DNA of 64,000 nucleotides from Micrasema longulum. Taxonomy: Eukaryota; Arthropoda; Insecta; Trichoptera; Brachycentridae. Position numbers and translations under genes: made by a program. Every line of letters begins with the position of its first letter. Position 1 is the stretch's first letter. Shown piece by piece: positions 48,130 to 57,699 of this stretch. Location: NCBI GenBank assembly GCA_022494885.1, contig JAGVSM010002862.1:62001-126000 (forward strand). Direction: 5' to 3'. Under the pieces are notes generated by a model. That model worked only from the letters and a program-made list of their open reading frames with translations, was not told the DNA's origin and ran no database searches.

Positions 48130-48345
48130 ATTAGAGGAAGACCGAGAAAGACATGGCACGATCAAGTCCATCAAATACTTGAAGATGGACATGTCAAAAG
48201 TAGGAATAATCGGCGTGCGTGCATGAGAAGATGTATGAATGTAGAGGAAACGAGGTCTGTATGCCAAGATAGAGTGTTATGGCGTTCTATCCTCTCTGCC
48301 TACTCCTACGGGGAAACGGCGTGATGGTTTGTTGTTGTTGTTAAG
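48130..48345 (+). pseudogene. RTE-like LINE 3' end, 5'-truncated
   Basis: It reads RGRPRKTWHDQVHQILEDGH, VKSRNNRRACMRRCMNVEET, RSVCQDRVLWRSILSAYSYG and ETA then stop, followed by a GGTTTGTTGTTGTTGTT tail. It is colinear with the end of the 37,169 copy, with no internal stop over about 65 codons. Everything upstream of the basic box is missing. Confidence 0.8.
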
Positions 48346-49035
48346 GGCGTGAGTTGCACTTTGTTTAATAATAAATGGGTAAAATTGTTTTAATAGGCCA
48401 TTGTTTTCGTCAATATAAGCCAGGCGCTCGACGGAATTAGTTCCGCGGAGTGTTAACTTTTCCGTTTCGGTAGTTTTAAAGCGCATTCGAATTTGTAATG
48501 TGATGAAATTATTTCTTTACGATCACAAAATAATTTTATCAATATAGATAATTAACAAAATGTTCAGACAGTGATAAACTTCAAACCTCAGTTGAGGGCC
48601 AAAAGTAGTATGTAATATTTTTATAAATAATTTTTACGTTCAATGTGATCTAAAATGCAACTTTTTAGACCCCTTTCACTAGTTGTCGTAATATGTATAA
48701 TAATTATATGAATAAGAATTTCAAAAAATAAAAACTTAATGAAAAATTGAAACTAAAATACAAATTAAAATTTTATTTGTAAGATATGCATAAATTAGAT
48801 AAAATAAATTATTATGTCTCGCAAATTTTAAAACATATCCTTTTTTTATATAATTGAATATTTCGCGTAGGTATAGCCTGTTCACATAAAGCCAACTTAC
48901 CCATCAAAAAGTGGCAGAAAACGAATTTTGACAGAGTATGAAAGTGTTATGTTATTAATAATTGTACCAGTGTTAAAATTATTTCTTCATTTTACTATTC
49001 ATACATGCATGCATGTTACAAAATAATGAAATAGT

Positions 49036-49110
49036 AACGTATCCATAACTCTATGAGGCCAAGAGCCCAGTGTTGAGTTGGGATACAACATAATGGAAAG
49101 TGGATATTTT
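49036..49110 (+). repeat. Dispersed repeat block, arm 1 of an inverted pair
   Basis: AACGTATCCATAACTCTATG, AGCCCAGTGTTGAGTTGGGA and TACAACATAATGGAAAGTGG. The reverse complement of 51,440-51,510 matches over about 70 bases. The pair is 2.4 kb apart in opposite orientation. Probably a LINE-type 3' block; not recognised further. Confidence 0.6.
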
Positions 49111-49350
49111 TAACCCCAAATATCTCTGCTTATGGATTTTGGAACATTACACCTTTATCCACCCATATCTTCAGTTCTTAAATGATCTAGTGAAGTTAAT
49201 TTAAAACGAACATGAAATATAATTTAGTTAATTTTCTGCTTTATTTTTCTTCAATTCAGTCATTTCCGACATGTCTGTTTTTAGGAATTAAATACTAATT
49301 ATAACAATAAAAATACGTATATGATTTTATTCTACTTTTATTTATAAATG

Positions 49351-49433
49351 TTTACCAGTGACCGGGTTTCGTCGTAACCGACTATGTCCTGTCTGACGAT
49401 ATTGGTCACGACGAAACCCGATCACTGGTAAAA
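49351..49433. repeat. Inverted pair of hammerhead-like motifs
   Basis: The arms TTTACCAGTGACCGGGTTTC/GTCGT (49,351-49,375) and ACGACGAAACCCGATCACTG/GTAAA (49,409-49,433) are inverted repeats of 25 bases with one mismatch. The plus strand contains CTGACGA (49,393), a weak stem region, then GAAAC. The minus strand has GUCG-GUUA-CGAC directly before GAAAC, a perfect 4-bp stem II, but its CUGANGA box is degraded. Each half retains a different part of a hammerhead-like core. A 114-codon frame that follows at 49,467 is AT-rich and unassigned. Confidence 0.55.
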
Positions 49434-50224
49434 AAAAAGTGGAATATAGTTATAGTTATAATTAAAATGCAGATCCACCAAAAAATGCCAGTGGAAAAAC
49501 TCAATCTATTAATTAAATACTATTTTTTAAACTTAGTCATACCATGTTTTTTGGTTTCTTTCTTGGTTTTTTTTAAGATGTATATTTCAATCGTTAAGAT
49601 TGTAATCATCTCCAATCTCACTATTTATCTCCAAACTCGCCGCTGCTGTCTTTATTTTGTCGATAATGCTTGTCTAAGACTTACACTAAATTATTTTTTT
49701 GTCATTTTTGCACCTATTTTACATAGTTTAATCATAACTTCGCCTAAAATATTGTTTTTACCTACATTCGCTTGCAATATAATTTTAAAACACTTAGATA
49801 TTTGTCTCTAATACTGTGTAAAACAGGCGATCGTGGGAGACATTCAAATTAGTACACGGACCAGCAACCATACTATCGCCTTCGCTTAGTGACAGTAAGT
49901 TGTCACCAGAATATGCGGCGTCCGATTTCTATTTTTTATTTCTTTGTTTCATTCAAGGACAAACTGCACCCCCAAAATTTTTCTGAAGTACCTACTTTCC
50001 AAAATCAATTAGGCATCTCAATTATTTTTAAAGGCTGCTATTATTTGTGGCATGCAATTCTGAGTTTCCGAGAAACATTTATTCATTTAAAGCCACATTT
50101 TTTATTTAAATCTCTCTCTAGGATGTACCGTGCTGGAGGAATTATTAGGTTTTTTTGTACTTTTCTTTAATTCATATATTTTGATCGTTTAAAGAAATGT
50201 ATTTAATGTCATATTTACCTTCAT

Positions 50225-50470
50225 CGATATCATCAGCCCTCTCGTGTCTTATGGTGAATAAAGGTCTTCCCCTTAAATCTCCACATATCTCTATCTTGAG
50301 CAAACCGCATCTTACTTATATATAATATTCGTGCCATTGGACCGCCTGACCTAAGGCCTGCCAATACTTCTTCTGCCTGTCCTGGATTATTCACTCGGGT
50401 CGATTCATTTGATCTGTGTAAATCACATGTTTATGGAGCTTGTACTTCTCGATTCTCCTTGTTCACTATG
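50225..50470 (-). pseudogene. LINE C-terminal remnant, antisense
   Basis: The reverse complement reads GPMARILYISKMRFAQDRDM, then WRFKGKTFIHHKTREG and a stop. The AQDRD-W pattern just before the end is reminiscent of RTE-type ORF2 ends, but the fragment is short and upstream coding is unclear. Identity of the LINE is uncertain. Confidence 0.4.
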
Positions 50471-50499
50471 AAAGTTGATTCTTAGTAATTTAAATCAAT

Positions 50500-50890
50500 T
50501 AATTTCAAATAATTAATTCGTGAAAATGACCTTCGAACTTATCGTTCTATATTCTAAACAATACCTCACCCCGTGGTGTTCGCAGTTAACCGAATTTACG
50601 CCGGAACAGTTAGAAATGATTCAGCCCAAGCTTTACGCCGATAACTTATGCATGGAGTTATAAGTTATGCAAATGATTGACAAGCATGACAAGCGCGTTA
50701 CGTGAGAATGTACGAGAATACCCGTTTAGTGTATGGTCTGTACGCCGTACATATATTATAACGCATACGTTACGGGTTTAGGAAATCGTCTACGTGCGCA
50801 ATTAGGTCCCGAACTAGACTGAACTAATTGACAAGTTAACAATTATATAGCTGCGAGTACACGAATACCGCTTCAGTATGCCGTGCGAGA
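50500..50890. promoter_or_regulatory. Candidate cis-regulatory island (POU/TALE-like sites)
   Basis: A GC-richer block stands out from the flanks. It contains TTATGCAAATGATTGACAAG: a perfect ATGCAAAT octamer (POU factors) abutting TGATTGACA (Exd/Pbx-Meis-like), with another TGACAAG close by and an imperfect inverted repeat ATAACTTATGCA / AGTTATAAGTTATGCAA at about 50,640-50,672. Motifs are seen; enhancer function is inference and needs conservation data. Confidence 0.25.
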
Positions 50891-50959
50891 TACTAGCTTC
50901 GACAAACATCGTATTCGAAAAAGTTTGTAATGGCAAATTAATTTATTATATAAATAAAA

Positions 50960-51045
50960 GACGAGTGATAACTGTAATCCACAAATTAGGAATATCCAGT
51001 GACCGGTTTCATCACTTTCGCGACATCTTCGAGACTAGTATCTTT
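50960..51045 (-). repeat. PLE-type terminus relic with hammerhead-like motif
   Basis: Minus-strand RNA of 51,003-51,032 reads CGAAGAU, then GUCGC-GAAA-GUGAU, then GAAACCGG. Stem II can form five pairs with G-U wobbles and the GAAA box is intact. The CUGANGA box is shortened to CGAAGA. Flanking similarity to 17,150-17,245 extends about 50 bases further. Confidence 0.45.
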
Positions 51046-51439
51046 ATTGAGGAGTTCAATGTATTTATACAAAACAGAGGTAAGGATAGAAAATTCAAAG
51101 TTATTTGAAAGAAAATGTAATAAAGCTATTTTTATCTTAAGGATCATTATCAATTTTTTTTCGGGTTAACTAATGAGTTGATATAATGCTATTATAATGA
51201 GTTTAAGTATATTATTTTATTTTAACTTACCTTATCTTACCTACTTTATCTTATCTTAACATTATTTGATAACTTAATAAGCAGCACTAAATCTGAAATT
51301 TCCTTTCTATCACTAATAACTATTAATTTTAACTGCTTCATTAAACATTTTTAGTTCAGCTCTTTAATTGTAATGTTTAATTTTAAATTTCTCAATCTTA
51401 AAAACTTCAGTTGGACCTTCTCCATAATTATGTACATGC

Positions 51440-51570
51440 TTCCATTTCCCATAATGTTGTATCCCAACTCAACACAGGGCCCTTGACCCTATAGAGTTTG
51501 GGATACGTTTTTTTTTTTTTTGTAATGTGTATTTATTTGTGTAAATAAATTTTTAAAAATAAATAAATAA
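51440..51570 (-). repeat. Dispersed repeat block, arm 2 of an inverted pair
   Basis: CATAATGTTGTATCCCAACT and CAACACAGGGCCCTTGACCC are the reverse complement of 49,050-49,107. On the plus side the block runs on into GGGATACG, a T-run and an AATAAATAAATAAAC tail. Confidence 0.6.
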
Positions 51571-51959
51571 ACGCTTTTTAAATAAATAATGAAAGTAGGT
51601 ATGTTGCAAATTAATTCATCCAAAGTAGAGTTATTTTATACCGATAATTCACTGCTCGGCAAGCCTCTCTTGGTACAAATTGTGTTCTGGCTTCATTAGC
51701 TGAAGAGTCGGTGAAAAATCGGCAGAATTAAGCAGACCGTAAAATATTAAGGTAGTCAACTTCATAGATCGGTTAGATGTTGACAAATTGCGTGCCTTAG
51801 GGACGTCTTAGCCAAATTGGTTCGTCTACCTTAAATTATTTAGTTGAGTGTTCAGCTAGTACTAGCGTATCTTGTCTCTTCCAACTATTTAAACTCTTAA
51901 TACCTACTCTTGTGTGTAAAATATTTATTAATTTATAATAAACGAAGTGTCTCGAGCAT

Positions 51960-52190
51960 CATTTACAGGAATACATGAGTTAGTCTTACGCTTCAGATTC
52001 CAGTCCAGGGACATCAAAATATTGCCGTGAAAAACCACCTTATTTTTTTTTGCGTCGTCCCTCCCATGAATCGAACCCAGGACTTGGACGAACCACTACA
52101 CTTGAGTTGAATACAGTTGACCGGGGTTCTAATTCTATTTCACTCGCATAACTGGATTCTTCATCCGTCCGGACACAGAAAAAAGTGTAA
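51960..52190 (-). repeat. SINE-1 with upstream leader, antisense
   Basis: ATGAGTTAGTCTTACGCTTC and CCAGTCCAGGGACATCAAAA form the core. CATGAATCGAACCCAGGACT is the complement of a good B box. AACCACTACACTTGAGTTGA is the head. Beyond it lies the leader: CCGGGGTTCTAATTCTATTT, TTCATCCGTCCGGACACAG. The tail side is truncated at about 51,960. Confidence 0.65.
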
Positions 52191-52194
52191 AAAC

Positions 52195-53050
52195 ACTATA
52201 ATTTATTATGCAAATCATGTGTTATAATTATATTTAGTACATAAGATTTTCTTATGGTTATTGCTATCTTTATTTATAAATGTGATGTTTCTTTTTAACT
52301 TTTTGTATTATATGTTCACTAAATTGTTTAGTTTGAATTATTATATAACTTTATACTATGTACTACATACATATTGTGCACTGCTGTGATTATTTCTGTA
52401 AATTATTATTATTTTTTTGTAAAAGCTTCTTTGAACCGTTGATGTATAAATAAAAAAATGTATCAGTTAGGTGTTACACCTCATGATCAATATTAATAAT
52501 ATAACCATTCTAATCTCGCACTCTGTCATGCATGTTAAGCTCGATTTTTATTATTTCACTTACCTGTGTATAAGGCACTACATTTATGCATAAATTGCTG
52601 CATATATCAGTTACCGCTCGAAGGCAAATGTTTTAAAACCCAGTCCAGATGCAATGAAAAATACACCGGATTCTTGTTTTACACGGCTTCAAAATAACAC
52701 GGCACAATAACGAAAAAAAAAATGCTCTTACTTTTACAATGCGTAAGAGTCATTGTCATATTAATACACACAGACATGCCCTGAGCCCTAAAAATGATGA
52801 CACTCAACTCTTGCTCAAACGCTCAGTCATGCCCAACTCGTATTTAGTTGTTTTTCGACCGTCAGCTGGGCGTGACGTTTAAAATCGAAACTAAAATTCT
52901 CGCTTGTGTCATGAAGCCTTATTAAAACCTTTCCTAACTTTTCATAGACAAATATTTGTTCACGAATAATTTTCAAACAATTCAATCTCAAGTATAAATA
53001 TTATTTTTGGTAAACGTATAACTACGCCTAGCGGCGCAATCGCGAAACTC
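52195..53050. other. AT-rich stretch, no gene seen
   Basis: No repeat partner or coding signal in this window. A GC-richer patch lies at 52,800-52,890 (CGACCGTCAGCTGGGCGTGA). Confidence 0.5.
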
Positions 53051-53054
53051 ATTT

Positions 53055-53335
53055 TACTAACAGGGTAGCACTGATAGGAATACGTTTTGAAAACATAATA
53101 AATATGAGATAAGACTTTTTTGTATTCCCCGAAATCCAGTGAAAAGAAATAAATGGGTCAAAATTATAAGGAGTTCATAGAAGTATCTGATTGGGATCCA
53201 CCAAAAACGAAATAATTTTGATTGGTAATAATAAATTACAAACTTTTTATATGCCAAAAATGAGTATCTCCCAATGTTTGGTAGCATATGCATGCTCATT
53301 GATGCAGCCCTAGAACTAAGTATCTATCTGTACGT
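53055..53335 (+). repeat. Family C repeat, second copy
   Basis: AAAAGAAATAAATGGGTCAA, AATTATAAGGAGTTC and TCTGATTGGGATCCACC align with 3,246-3,328 in the same order and orientation. Further downstream both copies contain a CATGCTCATTG/CATTCTCGTTG block. The segments match the interior of the longer copy at 2,921-3,625. Outer borders not determined. Confidence 0.55.
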
Positions 53336-53675
53336 TTTTGTGTCACTTCAATATCCTACTCCATAGGGCGCGTCTATATATTGATATATCAATGGTGATA
53401 GTAATATAATTATACTATTCGTTTTTTTAAATTCTCTACATCGCTTTTTTACTAATTGGGTATATAATATAATTTGATAGTGTTACTGAATATTTTTTGT
53501 TACGAAATTATTAAATATTTTATTGTCATGTGATATTATGTAATAAAATTATACAGGTACAGGGGTCGGCACTCGAAGTGTTACCAATTAAAAATTCTGT
53601 AATTTCGTCAAGTTTGATTCATATAATTTAAAAATTTAAGTTGGTTGTCAAAACATTTCAATTATTATTTTAATG

Positions 53676-54625
53676 TTATTGTTTGATGTAGCCACCTTTA
53701 GCGTGGATAAAAGCATCGAGTCTGTCCAAGAAGGCTTCACACGCTGCACGAATGTGGGCTGATGATATTTTGTCTATTCTCGGCGAAGAGCAATCTTTAA
53801 GGCGACGACCGTCTCACATTTTTTAGCTGATACTTTGGCCTCGAGAATGGACTATATGGAAAAGTCCGTTGGGTTAAGGTCCGGAAATATGGAGGCCACT
53901 GTTGTGATGAAATAAAGCTGGGAACTTTTTCTTGTAAAAACGTTTGGTTTCACTGGCTTTATGGGATGGAGCCGAATTTCGTTGAAGCGTTCAATGATTT
54001 CAAATGTTTTTTTTTGTTTGCCTAAGGTAACAACGCACCATTGAAAATCTTTTCACGGTAGATTTGTTGATACCTTTACGCCCTGTTCGTCCTTGTTGAG
54101 CGTTCTGTGGTAGTTACCGCGGCCTAAACCATCACTGATGCAGGCGTTTTTTTCGCAGAGCAATTCGCTGGTCTAAATTGTCTTTTAAATTGCACTGTTA
54201 CCATACACGATCGTTTTGTTTACCTAACCATAAAAAATAAATCATTTGAAAATACCAAATTTTCCAGCTCGTCACTAACGTGCAAGTGTTTCAACACCTT
54301 TACTCTTGTTAGGCGAACTGCCTTTTGTGTAAGCGTTAAATCCTGCACTTTTTGTATTTTGTAGGTCTTCAATCGTAGTTAATTTTTTAATATGCTCCCC
54401 ATGCTACGAGCAGGCACATTGAGATTTTTCGTCTATTGATCTGCGCTTTGTTGTGGATTACGTTGAATTCTGGTTTTCACCTTTCGAACCATTTTTGTCG
54501 ATGTTGCTGTTTTTGGATGTCGACTTCCATAGTGTTTTTTTAGGCTACCAGTATCATTGTTACTTGAAATGGCCCGATACACAAACATTTTGTTTGCATG
54601 TAAATCTCGTAGCTCATTAATAATG
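53676..54625 (-). pseudogene. Mariner maT-type transposase, inactivated
   Basis: The conceptual protein starts near 54,625 with a helix-turn-helix region (NELRDLHANKMFVYRAIS, then NDTGSLKKHYGSRHPKTATS). It continues with QRNPQQS, LRLKTYKIQKVQDLTLTQKA and VRLTRVKVLKHLHV, then VFSND where the family has FSDE, so the first catalytic Asp is replaced by Asn. The middle part has VMV followed by a stop where Trp is usual. Near the end come FPDLNPTDFSI, a stop at the usual Trp, SILEAKV, and HIRAACEAFLDRLDAFIHAK with GGYIKQ before the stop at 53,676. There are several stops and frameshifts, including a one-base loss near 53,770. Motif order fits the maT (DD37D) branch, as inferred from the LKTYKIQKVQDLT and PDLNP-DFS motifs. 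No active transposase can be made. Confidence 0.85.
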
Positions 54626-54716
54626 GCCGGTTGCGATTATTAAGCCAAATACAGAGCAATAAAACTGCTGAGTTTGAATTCCCTTTCGATTACTTTTTTA
54701 AATTGTAAAATGCCTA

Positions 54717-55300
54717 TAGTAGGGCCAATTTAATAGGTCACATTTGAAATTTTTCGGTTTTAGCTTCATAGTGACGTAACCTGCTTAAAAACATCGATTA
54801 AAGTGAATGAATCGATTCGGACTTCAAACATAATATATGTCAATTGAATTCAGTTGCTATGAAAAAGTACTTATAGGTACTGTAATTTTATTTTCAAAAT
54901 CATAAGTCGAATCCCTGTCCCATTATTATTTTCTATCTTAAATTTAAGGAACAAAATAAGATTTGTACATAATTTAACAAAACTATCAACATTCGATTTT
55001 TCTGGGTAACATCCCTAGTGTTTAAAAAGAAATAGGGTTCACTGATGCAACATTGTAACGACGACGTTAAGAACAGAAAAAAAATATTATGTTAAGAATG
55101 GTTTATTAGTGAAATTAAATCATAAAATTACCTTCTTTTGTCATTATTACAATAAATATGTAATTGTAATTGAAAAAAGTTAAGCAATTGTGCAGTTCTA
55201 AAATCGAAAAAATAAATAATATTTTACTACCGCCCTTACAAGGTTATGTTGTTGAATTTTGATGAAGTGTCAAATGTGACATATTAAATTGGCCCTACTA
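54717..55300. mobile_element. 584-bp TIR element nested in the mariner
   Basis: Left end TAGTAGGGCCAATTTAATAG then GTCACATTTGA. The right end, reverse-complemented, is TAGTAGGGCCAATTTAATAT then GTCACATTTGA: 31 bases with one mismatch. A TA lies on each side, consistent with a Tc1/mariner-type target duplication, although the ends are self-similar (CCTATAGTAGGG) so the exact border may shift by two to four bases. The interior is AT-rich and non-coding. Confidence 0.85.
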
Positions 55301-55599
55301 TAGGTAAAATTATTAACAATATAACAGACTAACACGTGTCAAAACATGAATGCACTGTCATTAGTCGTTTGGTTGCTACAGCAGCGTGAAGTTGGTAGCA
55401 CTTGGAGCGCCTACCCCACAATGAATAATTAAAAATAAAAAAACTCATATCTCGAAATGATTTTCTTTCAAGGAAACACAGCCACCATTATTCTTTTTTT
55501 AAATACTTTTTTTACTCTGTACTGCGTGAAACGTATCCCCTGTGTAAAAAAAGGTTTCGGTATATTTAAGTCATTTTAAACAATTGAAACAATTATTGT

Positions 55600-55862
55600 T
55601 TGATGTATTACAATGGAGATGAAGAAAAATTTACATAGATGTATATAGAAGTCTAGGCATTTACAGGACTTACATATCATTGGCTGGTTAAGGTCGTCTT
55701 TTTGCACACTGTGTAACGTTCACCATTTTGCCTACGCTTGAACAACCATATTCCTTCAATTCTTCCATATGCTGATTTTTGTGAAGTTAAAGAGCTGAAA
55801 CCTTTTTTGTTTCGGGTGACATTCTGACCGAATTATTTCACATACGTACTAGGCAATGCCTG
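55600..55862 (+). mobile_element. TIR family A, sense member of a head-to-head pair
   Basis: AAGTCTAGGCATTTACAGGA, CATTGGCTGGTTAAGG, CACACTGTGTAACGTTCACC, TGATTTTTGTGAAGTTAAAG, AGCTGAAACCTTTTTT, CGAATTATTTCACATACG and TACTAGGCAATGCCTG follow the family order. The left TIR is not clear. Confidence 0.75.
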
Positions 55863-56095
55863 TGTGAATTAAAGGAATTAAGATGTTTAAACATAGGCAG
55901 AATTGTGAATGTTACGCAGTGCGTAAAGTGGGCACTTAAACCAGCTAATGATAGGTCATATGCCTTCTTTATTCTTAGACTTCTAAATTATCTTTTATAA
56001 TATGTTCTTCATCTCTATTTTAATTAATGACTCCCGAGGGGGTGGAAACTGTTCTTGTCTATAAAAACTTAGACAGATTTAAAATATTGTTGAAT
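55863..56095 (-). mobile_element. TIR family A, antisense member of a head-to-head pair
   Basis: It reads in reverse: AGATGTTTAAACATAGGCAG, GTGAATGTTACGCAGTGCGT, AAAGTGGGCACTTAAACCAG, ATGATAGGTCATATGCC, ATGTTCTTCATCTCTATTTT, GACTCCCGAGGGGG, and a degraded TIR GTCTATAAAAACTTAGACAG ending AAAATATTG. It abuts the sense copy within a few bases, making a roughly 490-bp imperfect palindrome. Confidence 0.75.
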
Positions 56096-56109
56096 TATTA
56101 TAAATTCTC

Positions 56110-56178
56110 GATTTTTTCAGGAATAGAACCCGGGATCCCATTTTTCTGCCACGTGGTGAAACGGTTATAGCATGTTTC
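56110..56178 (-). repeat. tRNA-like head relic, antisense
   Basis: CAGGAATAGAACCCGGGATC is close to the complement of a B box. CCACGTGGTGAAACGGTTAT is a degraded head. Probably SINE-1; no body is attached. Confidence 0.35.
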
Positions 56179-56179
56179 A

Positions 56180-57640
56180 ACAAATAATTTAGTGTTGACA
56201 TGTTTTATAAACGTATAAAAATATTATAAAAAAGTATTTAACCGTAAGATTTACAGAAAATATTGACACGATAAGATATCTTTTGATGAATAAAAAAATA
56301 ATGAAGTAATCATATTATTTACTTTTTCTTATATTCATTTTAACCAACATAATTTTTCTACCCCCTACTGTTTTTTTATTATATTAAAATAATGTCAATG
56401 CTTTTAGGACACCAAAATGTTAATCTTGTTATTCCCTTTCAAATTTAAAAATATTTTTATTGCCCGGAATTACGGGGGAAATTTAATTATCCGAAAAAGT
56501 CAGAAGCTCAAATGAGTATTTTTTTACACAAGGTAGGCATATAATTTTACCTGAGAGCGTCTATCGATCTCGGGTAATTTAATAGAACGTTTTCCTTTGA
56601 GAATAGCGAAATTCGCTCCGCGAGTCGCTCGCGAACATTTTTTAACATCGCCAGCCCCGCTAATTAAATAAGAGACTTAAGTATTATTTACTGCCGCGTT
56701 GAAAATATTTTTATCCCATTTAAATACAGCGTCCCTCGCATATTATATTATCATTGGAAAGAAGAAAAAAAACGCAAGTATATCGTAAAATGTCAGTTTT
56801 CCCCATAAGCCCCAAACGGTTCTGCGAATTTATGACACGACCTTTTTTACGCGTTCTCTATTCCGGTATATTATAAAATATTACCTTAATGAAAATCTGT
56901 ACATTTTACACTTTGCCGATTTTTCGGAAGGGTTGTTTTTTCCATGGAATAAAATATCATCGCGCTAAGTTATTAATGTAACCCCGGATTACGAGAGGGT
57001 GGGGTGACTACATGATTTCATGCACTCTCTCTAGGTGTACTTTTTTCTAGTTAATATTTTACCTACTTTCAAATAAGGGTTCTACGATCCAACCCACGTA
57101 CGTGAGGTCAATGAACTAGAATGTCAGATAAAATAATTATCATGTTTAGTAAGTACTAACTACTTATATAATATTTCCTCGGGTATTGTGGTGACTAAAG
57201 ACGTTTGTCGCACATTCAGGAGTCAGATTTTGATCTACTGAAAGAGATTGCTAGAGGAAATAAGTCTGACAATCAAACATTTAATAAGAATTTATATTAA
57301 TAACATCGTTTAAATTATGTGAAATAAGTTGAGTTAAACAATTTGTTTTCTTCATTATATACTTTGATATCCAACTTTTCAATGTTGAATTGGTCGCTTC
57401 GTGACAGTAATTTTCTTTCTTACTTCTGCTTACTTCTTTGCTCAAAGAAAGAAAAAGTTCAGTGCTATGGGAAGTTAAATCCACACAGTTTTTTACGCTG
57501 CAAAAAATAGAGCATTATTTAGTTGTTCTGCGATGTTTTATGAAAACGTATAAAAAAATAGTTTTCATAAAAATGAATTGTTTTAAAACGTCACAAGTCC
57601 ATGTGAACAATAATCAATAAAGAGCGTTGTAATTTGTGAT
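56180..57640. other. Unique-looking DNA with a GC-richer island, no gene
   Basis: Bases about 56,455-57,010 are less AT-biased and rich in homeodomain-like motifs (CCCCGCTAATTAAATAAG, GGGTAATTTAATAG, GCGAATTTATGACACG). They also hold short palindromic CG-rich words (CTCCGCGAGTCGCTCGCGAA). No open frame is convincing. It could be conserved non-coding DNA. Confidence 0.35.
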
Positions 57641-57699
57641 GACAAATTTTTGGTTTCCAGGTAAACAGTTTTTATAACATTTAGTGTATTTTGACATCT

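Larger units (their letters stand above)
53560..55419 (-). mobile_element. Mariner (maT-like) transposon, split by a TIR element
   Basis: Left TIR CAGGGGTCGGCACTCGAAGT then GTTACCAA at 53,560, preceded by TA. The right TIR ends at 55,419; its reverse complement is GTGGGGTAGGCGCTCCAAGT then GCTACCAA. The right target site reads AA, not TA. The enclosed transposase is antisense. The full span is 1,860 bp. Subtracting the 584-bp element at 54,717-55,300 and its duplicated TA leaves about 1,274 bp, the normal length of a mariner transposon. Confidence 0.85.

Noticed and set aside
49467..49811. 114-codon plus-strand frame rich in Ile, Leu and Phe
   Set aside because: The hydrophobic composition follows from T-rich DNA; there are no membrane-protein family motifs and no flanking gene structure.
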